Made by a program: the position numbers and the translations under genes
Shown: positions 1-5,607 of the stretch, piece by piece
How positions within the stretch are numbered: position 1 is the first letter of the stretch
Layout of the letters: every line of letters begins with the position of its first letter
The notes under the pieces: generated by a model
Told to the model about the DNA's origin: nothing
What the model saw: the letters and a program-made list of their open reading frames with translations, nothing else
Database searches by the model: none
NCBI GenBank assembly: GCA_022793355.1
Contig: JAAWCR010000071.1
Coordinates: 1 to 5,671, forward strand
Length of the DNA: 5,671 nt
Direction: 5' to 3'
Source: Lawsonibacter sp.
GTDB lineage: Bacteria; Bacillota; Clostridia; Oscillospirales; Oscillospiraceae

Positions 1-1042
1 CGGAGAACGTGTCTACGATCTGTCTATACAGCGCAGCAAAAAAAGCGTTACGCTGAACTTGAAAGCCGAGCAGGATAAGCAGGTTTTTCTAAGGCTTGTA
101 CAAAAGGCCGATGTTGTGGTGGAGAATTTTAAGCCGGGCACAATGGAGCGGATGGGACTGGGGTATGATGTTATTTCCTCGGTAAACCCCAGGGTGGTTT
201 TTCTTGCCGTCTCCGGGTTCGGATACACAGGGCCCTACTCCAGCCGCGGCGCACTGGATATGGTAATTCAGGGGATCAGCGGCTTGATGAGCCTAACCGG
301 CGAACCGGACGGGCCCGCCATGCGATGCGGAACTTCGGCCAGCGATGTGTTCACCGCTCTGTATACGTTTGGGGCGGCGGCGGCGGCTTTGTATGACCGG
401 GAAAAGACGGGGAAAGGCCAGTTTGTGGACATTGCCATGCTGGATTCCACCTTCTCCTGTCTGGAAAACGCGGTGATCAATACCTTCGTCTTTGGAAAAA
501 ATCCCCAGCGGGTGGGCAACAGCCATCCCACCAGCGTGCCCTTCGGCACCTTCCCAACCCTGGATGGCGAGATTATCATCACCTGTTCCAGAGATCCGGC
601 TTTCTACAGCCTGTGCCGCGCCCTTGGGCGGGAAGATATGATTCAGGACCCCCGCTTTTCCGCCGCCGAGGGCAGACGCCAGCATAAAGCGGAGCTGACG
701 GAGGAGATTTCCCGCTTTACCAGCGCGCGCACCATGGCAGAGTGCGAGGACATACTGAACGCGCATGGCGTACCCAACAGCCGCATTAACACCATGATGA
801 TGATTTGCGCCGATCCGCAGATCCGTGCCCGGAATATGGTGGTTGAGGTGGAGCACCCCGTAGCCGGGAAATATAAAATGGCGGGCAGCCCCCTGAAGTT
901 CAGCAATTATCCAGACACCACCTATGCTCCCGCTCCCACTCTGGGGCAGCATACGGTTCAGGTGCTCCAGGAGTACATAGGCATGCCGGCGGAGGAGATC
1001 AGCGCCCTGTTGGCCGGTCAGGAGCAGCTGGCAAAGAAATAG
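1..1042 (+). CDS. Family III (CaiB/BaiF) CoA-transferase, 5'-truncated by window edge
   Basis: This cytoplasmic enzyme of the CaiB/BaiF (formyl-CoA transferase-like) family moves CoA between carboxylic acids through aspartyl-CoA anhydride intermediates. The frame is open from base 2 to a TAG at 1040-1042 and gives 346 residues. Aligned from memory with oxalate formyl-CoA transferase (Frc), about 54 N-terminal residues are missing, so the full protein would be about 400, normal for the family. Visible signatures are the early KKSVTLNL strand, ADVVVENFKPG, NPRVVFLAVSGFG, TGKGQFVDIAMLD, and the late LGQHT..VL segment. The Asp in TSASD (visible residue 115, codon 344-346) aligns without gaps to catalytic Asp169 of Frc, so the enzyme looks active. 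The TTG at 59 is an internal Leu codon, not the start, because homology continues upstream. The gene lies 106 bp before a TTT transporter on the same strand, suggesting its acid substrate is imported by that transporter. The specific acid and CoA donor cannot be told from sequence. Confidence 0.93.
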   Translation, partial: GERVYDLSIQRSKKSVTLNLKAEQDKQVFLRLVQKADVVVENFKPGTMERMGLGYDVISSVNPRVVFLAVSGFGYTGPYSSRGALDMVIQGISGLMSLTGEPDGPAMRCGTSASDVFTALYTFGAAAAALYDREKTGKGQFVDIAMLDSTFSCLENAVINTFVFGKNPQRVGNSHPTSVPFGTFPTLDGEIIITCSRDPAFYSLCRALGREDMIQDPRFSAAEGRRQHKAELTEEISRFTSARTMAECEDILNAHGVPNSRINTMMMICADPQIRARNMVVEVEHPVAGKYKMAGSPLKFSNYPDTTYAPAPTLGQHTVQVLQEYIGMPAEEISALLAGQEQLAKK

Positions 1043-1045
1043 TAT

Positions 1046-1070
1046 CCGGCGGTTGAAATTGGACCGCCGG
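1046..1070. promoter_or_regulatory. Perfect 8-bp inverted repeat over the -35 region, candidate operator
   Basis: The arms CCGGCGGT (1046-1053) and ACCGCCGG (1063-1070) are perfect inverted repeats separated by 9 bases. The palindrome overlaps the TTGAAA -35 hexamer and reaches into the promoter spacer, a usual position for a repressor or activator site. It could alternatively be an RNA hairpin at the 3' end of the CoA-transferase transcript. It is a poor intrinsic terminator, since the downstream bases (TTGGCTACAA) are not a T-run. No regulator gene is visible in the window, so the binding protein is unknown. Confidence 0.55.
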
Positions 1071-1081
1071 TTGGCTACAAT
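1053..1081 (+). promoter_or_regulatory. Sigma-A-type promoter for tctBAC
   Basis: TTGAAA (1053-1058) matches five of six bases of the -35 consensus. It is followed after exactly 17 bases by TACAAT (1076-1081), which matches five of six of the -10 consensus. Transcription would start near 1088, leaving a leader of about 60 bases before tctB. The promoter would let the transporter be expressed apart from the upstream CoA-transferase, although read-through from that gene also seems possible. The call rests on hexamers alone. Confidence 0.6.
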
Positions 1082-1116
1082 CAGAGGGCGCAAATTGTGC
1101 AATACGAACCAATTTC
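1055..1116. repeat. Dispersed 8-bp inverted repeat in the tctB leader
   Basis: GAAATTGG (1055-1062) lies in the central 9-base spacer of the 1046-1070 palindrome. It is perfectly complementary to CCAATTTC (1109-1116), with half-site centres 54 bp apart, close to five helical turns. In a read-through RNA the loop of the 1046-1070 hairpin could pair with the downstream copy as a pseudoknot. In DNA the two could be paired protein sites flanking the -10 and start point. A chance match of this size is uncommon in such a short stretch but not impossible. Confidence 0.35.
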
Positions 1117-1134
1117 TCGTTGAAGGAAGGACAG

Positions 1135-1141
1135 AAGGGAG
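1135..1141 (+). promoter_or_regulatory. Ribosome binding site fixing the tctB start
   Basis: AAGGGAG lies 7 bases before the ATG at 1149. It decides the start of tctB: the frame is open further upstream to a TTG at 1053, but that codon is inside the promoter and palindrome and has no comparable site. The ATG at 1144 is out of frame and stops after two codons. Confidence 0.8.
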
Positions 1142-1148
1142 ACATGTT

Positions 1149-1631
1149 ATGAAATTTCGCGCGCAACTGGGGGACCTGATTCTCAGCATTCTGGCCATTG
1201 CCGGCGGGCTTGCCATCCTGGTGCTGACCAGACTTCAGGGGCTGCAGCTTGTAAAAAGCGGTAAGATGGGCCCCGGGTTTTTCCCAACCATCTGCGGAAT
1301 CGCCATCGCGGCCTGCGGCATTATGCTCCTGGCAGAGCTGTGGTACTCACGAAAGAAAGGAAATACATCTGAGGACAAGCTCCTGTTTAACACCAATGAA
1401 CTACGCAATCTGCTCATCTTCGCCGTGCTTGGCGCGATGGTACTGCTGCTTTCCAAATATCTCGGCCTGCTCACCTGTCTGGGGCTGTGTGTGGCGGCTT
1501 ACCTGAAAATCCAGGGAAAAGAATCCTGGAAAAAAACCATTCTCATCAGTGTATGTATGGTCGCCTTTTTGTACGCTGTGTTTGTCCTGTTTCTCCACGT
1601 TCCGGTGCCCAAAGGGCCCCTCGGCTTTTAG
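1149..1631 (+). CDS. tctB: TTT transporter small membrane subunit TctB
   Basis: This is the small integral membrane subunit of a tripartite tricarboxylate transporter (TctB/DUF1468 family), which pairs with TctA in the cytoplasmic membrane for ion-driven carboxylate uptake. It is 160 residues, the usual size. Hydrophobic stretches lie at about 8-26, 42-64, 84-119 (probably two helices, broken around the Lys-Tyr at 103-104) and 129-149. Two family hallmarks are visible: MGPGFFP at 40-46, just before the second helix, and the C-terminal VPVPKGPLG. The ATG at 1149 was chosen for its ribosome binding site and because the N-terminus then runs straight into the first helix, as in relatives. It is the first gene of the operon and ends 17 bases before tctA. 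The sequence of TctB is poorly conserved between families, so the call leans partly on tctA next door. Confidence 0.9.
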   Translation: MKFRAQLGDLILSILAIAGGLAILVLTRLQGLQLVKSGKMGPGFFPTICGIAIAACGIMLLAELWYSRKKGNTSEDKLLFNTNELRNLLIFAVLGAMVLLLSKYLGLLTCLGLCVAAYLKIQGKESWKKTILISVCMVAFLYAVFVLFLHVPVPKGPLGF

Positions 1632-1648
1632 GGAAAAGGAGGGTAGTT

Positions 1649-3151
1649 ATGAATTTGTTTTCCAACCTGGTGATGGGTTTCTCCATTCTGACCGATCCGA
1701 TGGTTATCGTTTATTCCCTGATTGGAGTTGTCTGCGGAGTTATTATCGGTGCGCTGCCGGGTCTGGGACCCTCTGTCGGTATTGCGGTCCTTCTCCCTAT
1801 GTGTTACGGATTGAACGCGGTCGGAGCGCTGTGTATGCTGTGCGGCATTTACTATGGCGCGATGTATGGCGGCTCCATTACCGCCATCCTGATTAACACC
1901 CCCGGCGATTCGGCGGCCATTATGACCACGCTGGACGGCTACCCCTTAGCCCGGAAGGGTCAGGCCGGCAAGGCGCTCGGTATGTCCTGTCTGGCCTCTG
2001 TCATCGGTGGAACCATCTCGATTGTGCTCTTTATGGCCCTGGCTCCGGTCATCTCCAACTTCGCCACCACCTTTGGCCCTTCTGAATACTTCGCGCTGAT
2101 GGTGCTGGGACTGACCTCCATCGCAGGTATGACCGGTAAGTCCCCGGCAAAGGGGTTTCTGGCCGCGTTTCTTGGACTGTTTATTGCGGGGATCGGAATT
2201 GATCTGGTATTTGGAACTACCAAATTTGTCTTTGGAAACGTCAATTTGTACTCCGGCATTGATTTTGTCCCGGTGGCCATGGGCCTGTTCGGCATCGCGG
2301 AAATCGTCTGCAACTACGAGGACAGCGACATCAAGATAGACAAAGAAAACCTGAAGCTCCGGAAGCTTCTCCCCACAAAACAGGAGTGGAAGCTGTCGCT
2401 TCCTCACATCGGGCGCGGAACCGTTCTGGGATTTATTGTGGGCATGCTCCCCGGCGCCGGCGCCACCATCGCCTCCTTCCTCTCTTACGATATGGCAAAA
2501 CGGACCTCAAAGCGCGGAGACGAGTTTGGCAGCGGTGTATTGGAGGGGGTAGCGGCTCCGGAGTGCGCAAACAACGCGGCCTCCATGGGAGCCATGGTCC
2601 CTATGCTGACGCTGGGCGTCCCCGGGTCGGGCGCGACGGCCATTATGATGGGGGCATTGATGATGCTGGGAATTTCCCCCGGTCCCTCCTTCTTCACCAA
2701 AAACGCTGAGGTCGCGTGGGGCCTGGTCGCCTCCATGTATTTGGGAAATATCATCCTGGTCTGCATTGGTTTGGGCGCTCTGTCCCTGTTTGTCCGGATC
2801 CTCCGGGTCAAAACCACCACGCTAAACGCGCTGATCTTTGCTTTTATCCTTATGGGGGCCTACGCCCTGGAAAATTCCATGTTTACGGTGGGAGTTACCC
2901 TGTTCTTTGGCGTTCTGGGGTACTTTTTGAAAAAGGTAAACGTTCCGGCCGCGCCTATGGTGCTGGCGCTGGTGCTGGGCGCCCTTACCGAAACCAATCT
3001 CCGCCAGGCTCTGATTATTGACAACAACAACTTCCTGGCCGTTCTCCTCCACCCCATCTCCTCCGTGATCATTGTGATTGCCCTTCTCCTGGCCTTTGGC
3101 ACCCCTATCAAGAGCTGGATTACCACGAGATTTCGTAAAAAAACGGCCTGA
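1649..3151 (+). CDS. tctA: TTT transporter large membrane subunit TctA
   Basis: This is the large, pore-forming subunit of the tripartite tricarboxylate transporter, an integral membrane protein that moves the carboxylate delivered by TctC. From the ATG at 1649 it has 500 residues, typical of TctA, with about ten or more hydrophobic segments. The two-fold internal repeat of the family is clear: GALPGLGPSVG at 34-44 is mirrored by GMLPGAGATIA at 265-275, and NTPGDSAA at 83-90 by GVPGSGATA at 323-331. Between them are the strongly conserved YYGAMYGGS (68-76), LDGYPLARKGQA (95-106) and PECANNAA (304-311). The start is set by AGGAGG at 1637-1642, six bases ahead. An in-frame TTG/ATG extension back to 1487 would overlap tctB entirely in another frame and is rejected. 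The C-terminus ends in a basic tail (TTRFRKKTA). The gene is co-transcribed with tctB and lies 76 bp before tctC. Confidence 0.97.
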   Translation: MNLFSNLVMGFSILTDPMVIVYSLIGVVCGVIIGALPGLGPSVGIAVLLPMCYGLNAVGALCMLCGIYYGAMYGGSITAILINTPGDSAAIMTTLDGYPLARKGQAGKALGMSCLASVIGGTISIVLFMALAPVISNFATTFGPSEYFALMVLGLTSIAGMTGKSPAKGFLAAFLGLFIAGIGIDLVFGTTKFVFGNVNLYSGIDFVPVAMGLFGIAEIVCNYEDSDIKIDKENLKLRKLLPTKQEWKLSLPHIGRGTVLGFIVGMLPGAGATIASFLSYDMAKRTSKRGDEFGSGVLEGVAAPECANNAASMGAMVPMLTLGVPGSGATAIMMGALMMLGISPGPSFFTKNAEVAWGLVASMYLGNIILVCIGLGALSLFVRILRVKTTTLNALIFAFILMGAYALENSMFTVGVTLFFGVLGYFLKKVNVPAAPMVLALVLGALTETNLRQALIIDNNNFLAVLLHPISSVIIVIALLLAFGTPIKSWITTRFRKKTA

Positions 3152-3179
3152 TTGACGCCGGCTATCGTACCTGTATATG
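3152..3179 (+). promoter_or_regulatory. Weak possible internal promoter for tctC
   Basis: TTGACG (3152-3157) starts directly after the tctA stop and matches five of six bases of the -35 consensus. TATATG (3174-3179), 16 bases on, matches only four of six of the -10. It could add transcription of the receptor gene, but the match is modest and AT-rich intergenic DNA produces such pairs by chance. Confidence 0.25.
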
Positions 3180-3200
3180 GCTGGACTGCGTTCCAGTTAT
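3177..3200 (+). other. Hairpin in the tctA-tctC gap
   Basis: In RNA, 3177-3185 can pair with 3192-3200 as a nine-pair stem. It has a CTGGA/TCCAG core, two G-U pairs and two A-U pairs at the base, around a six-base loop. No T-run follows, so it is not a terminator. It sits 14 bases upstream of the tctC ribosome binding site AAGGAAGG (3213-3220), with an A-rich unstructured stretch between. Such intercistronic hairpins often protect a downstream message from decay, which would suit a binding protein needed in excess over its membrane subunits. That role is inference. Confidence 0.35.
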
Positions 3201-3227
3201 GTAAAATTAAAAAAGGAAGGAATTATT

Positions 3228-4289
3228 ATGAAAAAACTGCTTTCAATTGCCCTTATGGCAGCCATAACATTATCCCTTGCCGCCTGCGGCGGCACCCCGG
3301 CCCCCAGCTCCGGCAGCACCTCCGGAAATCATTCCGCCACAAGCGGAGGCAGCGGCGCCCCCTCCGACAGCTCCACCGGCGAACCAGCCAAGTGGACGCC
3401 CACAAAGGATATTGAATTTGTCATTCCCTTCGGCGCAGGCGGGGGAAACGATATTCTGGTTCGGAAAATGATTGAAATTATCGAGAAATATGACCTCTGC
3501 CCGGTCAACATTGTCCCGGTCAATAAGAGCGGCGGCTCCGGCGTGGTGGGCTATACCTATCTGCTCTCTCTGGGAGCGGGGAACGAGTACGCCTTGGCAT
3601 CCACTTCCGCCAGCTTCTACACCCAGCCCTTAACCGGGAATTCCCCCTATACGCCCGACGAGAGCAATTTCTCCTTCACCGCTCACATGGTCAAGGATCC
3701 CGTTGTGCTTGTGGCCAACCCCTCCTACGGCTTTACAAACATGCAGGACATTGTGGATTACGCCAAGGCTCACCCCGGCGAGCTGAAGTGGGCCGGGGTA
3801 GGCAATGCGTCGGATGACGCGATTATTATGTATATGTTCAACGATATTGCCGGCATTGACCTCACCTATGTCCCCTACGACGACGGCGGGCTGCTTCAGG
3901 CCGCCGTTCTGGGAGGACACATCGCGCTGGCCCCCGTCTCCCTGGCCGAGGCCCAGGAGCATATGGCCGCCGGCACGATGACCGCCATTGCCGCCTGCGC
4001 CGACGAACGCTTTGACGCCATCCCCGACGTACCCACCGTAATTGAGGAGGGGTATGACATTGCCCACCAGCAGAGCCGCGGCATCGTCATGAATCCCAAC
4101 GTCTCTGAGGAAGTGCTGGCGTACTACTCCGATCTGTTCCGCCAGGTCTCGGAAACCACTGATTGGGAAGAATTTACAACTTCCAACGCAATGACCAACT
4201 CCTTTATGCCCTATGATGAATTTGCGACTTATGCAAAAGAGATGCTTGACGACTACAGCACCTATCTGGCGCTGATCCCGGATCTATAA
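3228..4289 (+). CDS. tctC: TTT transporter substrate-binding lipoprotein TctC
   Basis: This is the extracytoplasmic receptor of the transporter (Bug/TctC family), which binds a carboxylate outside the membrane and hands it to TctAB. The ATG at 3228 follows AAGGAAGG by seven bases and gives 353 residues. The first 20 form a lipoprotein signal peptide: MKK, a hydrophobic core, and the lipobox LAAC with Cys20 as the lipidated residue. Residues 21-55 are a Gly/Ser/Pro/Ala-rich tether that would hold the domain off the membrane. The mature fold begins near 59 with DIEFVIPFGAGGGND (61-75), matching the conserved PF..GG..D ligand loop. It continues with NKSGGSGVVG (99-108), DIVDYAKAHPGELKWAG (174-190), and LTYVPYDDGG..QAAVLGGHI (212-232), where the family usually has VPYKG. 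DVPTVIEEGYD (267-277) matches the usual VPT..E.G. region. The upstream in-frame ATG at 3177 is rejected because it would destroy the signal peptide. Substrate specificity cannot be assigned. Confidence 0.95.
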   Translation: MKKLLSIALMAAITLSLAACGGTPAPSSGSTSGNHSATSGGSGAPSDSSTGEPAKWTPTKDIEFVIPFGAGGGNDILVRKMIEIIEKYDLCPVNIVPVNKSGGSGVVGYTYLLSLGAGNEYALASTSASFYTQPLTGNSPYTPDESNFSFTAHMVKDPVVLVANPSYGFTNMQDIVDYAKAHPGELKWAGVGNASDDAIIMYMFNDIAGIDLTYVPYDDGGLLQAAVLGGHIALAPVSLAEAQEHMAAGTMTAIAACADERFDAIPDVPTVIEEGYDIAHQQSRGIVMNPNVSEEVLAYYSDLFRQVSETTDWEEFTTSNAMTNSFMPYDEFATYAKEMLDDYSTYLALIPDL

Positions 4290-4335
4290 GGCAGCCGGCC
4301 ATTTGCCGGACACAGCAGCGGACACTGAACTGTAG

Positions 4336-4374
4336 AAAAATTGGACCGCCGCCCCTCAGGGGGCGGCGGTTTTC
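4336..4374. terminator. Rho-independent terminator, possibly bidirectional
   Basis: An 11-pair GC-rich stem, ACCGCCGCCCC (4345-4355) with GGGGCGGCGGT (4360-4370), closes a four-base TCAG loop. On the + strand it is followed by a short T-run (4370-4373) and lies 55 bases after the tctC stop. On the - strand the stem is followed by TTTTT (complement of AAAAA at 4336-4340), four bases beyond the stem. The converging gene ends at 4402, so one hairpin may end both units. The + strand T-run is short, so termination may be partial. Confidence 0.8.
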
Positions 4375-4401
4375 AGCGGGGTATGGCTGTTTGCCGGGAT
4401 G

Positions 4402-5583
4402 TCAGGGAAACGTGGAGGCGTCCTCCCGGGAGACAGAAGGGACCACAAGAGCGGGCTGTTTCTGTTCCGGCAGCTCCTCCAAGTCGTAGGGGGAGGCGTC
4501 GTAATAGGGTTCCACGGCAATCAGGTCCTCGTCGTCCGGGACCGGCACCTTGCCGGGCATGACGTGGTAGACCGCCGGGTCCTCAGTCCCTACGTCGGCG
4601 GCGGCCCGCTGGCCCACCTGGACCAGAATGGCGTCGTCGTCCGGGTCCAGCTTCGCCAGAACGACCAGGATGGAGTTGTTGACCTCGGTGAGGGTCAGCT
4701 CGATGCGGTTGGCCTCCTCGTTGATGCCCCAGCCCGCCATCACGTCGCCGCATTCCGGGTTGCTGTCCGGGAGGGCGTTGAGCCGGTCCATCAGCTCGCT
4801 CAGCTGAGCCAGGGAGTATTTGCAGGAGGAAAACATCACTGTATCACTGCCCGTCCAGTCCAGCACCTGGAGCTCCAGACTTTTGTCCCCGGGATCCTTG
4901 TCCTCCACCAGCTGGACCACCAGCCGGCCGGATTGGTCCAGATAGGCCCCACCGTACCAGTCGGGGTAGGCGCCGTTGAAGTGCTCCATCAGCTTCTGGT
5001 AGTCCTCAGCCCCCACTTGGACGGGGACGTCCCCCACATAGGCCCCGCCGGGCAGGTCGCCGGTGTTGGGGGCGGGGAGGGCGCCGGTGTTGACGTACAG
5101 CTCTTTCTGGGAGAACAGTTTCAGGTCGTCCAGGTTAAAGGGGTCGTCCCCCTCGCTGTTCTCCTGCTGATGGACGAACTTCCACCAGTTGGCCCAAGTC
5201 ATCTGGTAGCCGATGGACTGGTACGCGTCGATCTCCTCCTGGGTGTAGCCCGCGTCCAGCATGGCGGCAGCCAGGTCCTCGGGGGCCATGCCCATGTCCT
5301 GGTCGCTCCCCTCGCTTCCGCCGGTAGCGGTAGTGGCGTTTTGGGGGATGATTTCGGTCACGCCGTCCACCATCACATAGCTGTGGATCGGAACCTTGCT
5401 GATGAGGGGGTAATCCCTGCCCTTTCCGGCCTGATAGACGGTAAACGCCCCGACCACCAGCGCCGCGCAGGCGGCGAGGGCCCCGTATTTCCGCCAGGGG
5501 ACGGGCCGCTTCTTTACCGGCTGGGCCAGCTTTTCAGACAGCGCCGCCCGGACCTGGGGGGTGGGTGTCTTCTGATTTTTAAT
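4402..5583 (-). CDS. Single-pass membrane protein after a sigma factor gene, candidate anti-sigma factor (start uncertain)
   Basis: I do not recognise a named gene. The frame is open from 5589 down to a TGA at 4404-4402. Taking the ATT at 5583-5581 as start gives 393 residues. Residues 1-32 are polar and basic (…KKRPVPWRK), 34-50 are one hydrophobic helix, and the remaining 340 or so would lie outside the cell by the positive-inside rule. The outer part is acidic. It contains a GYTQEEIDAY/GYQMTWANWW stretch (about 111-134), then YPDWYGGAYLD (206-216), CKYSLAQLSELMDRLN (254-269) and GINEEANRIELTL (286-298). These three motifs resemble the alpha-lytic-protease prodomain-like modules of some clostridial secreted proteins, a recollection rather than a search result. 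A proline-rich acidic tail ends the protein. Position directly after a sigma factor gene and this topology suggest a sensor or anti-sigma role, like RsiV or RsgI in layout though not in outer-domain sequence. No ATG or TTG exists in the open frame near the N-terminus. The first GTG (5457) lies inside the membrane helix and would delete the basic tail. Confidence 0.72.
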   Translation of the reverse strand: MKNQKTPTPQVRAALSEKLAQPVKKRPVPWRKYGALAACAALVVGAFTVYQAGKGRDYPLISKVPIHSYVMVDGVTEIIPQNATTATGGSEGSDQDMGMAPEDLAAAMLDAGYTQEEIDAYQSIGYQMTWANWWKFVHQQENSEGDDPFNLDDLKLFSQKELYVNTGALPAPNTGDLPGGAYVGDVPVQVGAEDYQKLMEHFNGAYPDWYGGAYLDQSGRLVVQLVEDKDPGDKSLELQVLDWTGSDTVMFSSCKYSLAQLSELMDRLNALPDSNPECGDVMAGWGINEEANRIELTLTEVNNSILVVLAKLDPDDDAILVQVGQRAAADVGTEDPAVYHVMPGKVPVPDDEDLIAVEPYYDASPYDLEELPEQKQPALVVPSVSREDASTFP

Positions 5584-5592
5584 GGTACGTTA

Positions 5593-5607
5593 CTATTCCT
5601 TACTCAT
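5593..5607 (-). other. Four-codon minicistron (M-S-K-E) ending in tandem TAG-TAA, in frame with the membrane protein gene
   Basis: An ATG at 5607-5605 overlaps the end of the sigma factor gene (AATGAGTAA, in a different frame) and has AAAGGA about ten bases upstream. It encodes only Met-Ser-Lys-Glu before TAG (5595-5593) and then TAA (5592-5590). This ATG is in the same frame as the membrane protein that begins just beyond the stops. It may be the remains of that gene's original, translationally coupled start, a small coupling cistron, or chance. Confidence 0.4.

Noticed and set aside
425..445. The Asp in AMLD of the CoA-transferase as the catalytic residue
   Set aside because: Gap-free alignment with remembered formyl-CoA transferase places catalytic Asp169 at the Asp of TSASD (codon 344-346). 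The AMLD Asp corresponds to residue 202 there.
1046..1080. Intrinsic terminator after the CoA-transferase gene
   Set aside because: The stem is only 8 pairs with a 9-base loop, and the bases that follow contain no T-run, so it is better read as an operator-like palindrome.
293..1216. A 307-codon open frame on the - strand
   Set aside because: It lies opposite the highly conserved CoA-transferase and runs across the promoter region into tctB. The translation is Arg/His/Gly-rich with no domain, so it is a shadow of the real gene.
1248..1265. A catabolite-repression (cre)-like sequence around TGTAAAAAGCGG
   Set aside because: It lies inside tctB coding sequence and does not match the required CG-centred palindrome or spacing.
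1487..1648. N-terminal extension of tctA back to 1487
   Set aside because: The extra 54 residues overlap tctB in another frame, look unlike TctA, and lack a ribosome binding site. The ATG at 1649 has a near-perfect one and gives the usual family length.
3202..3207. TAAAAT as a -10 box before tctC
   Set aside because: No -35 hexamer lies at 16-18 bases upstream, and the start point would fall in the ribosome binding site. It is more likely just the A-rich leader.
3177..3227. Upstream start of tctC at the ATG at 3177
   Set aside because: It would put 17 extra residues before a textbook lipoprotein signal peptide and has no ribosome binding site, whereas 3228 has a strong one.
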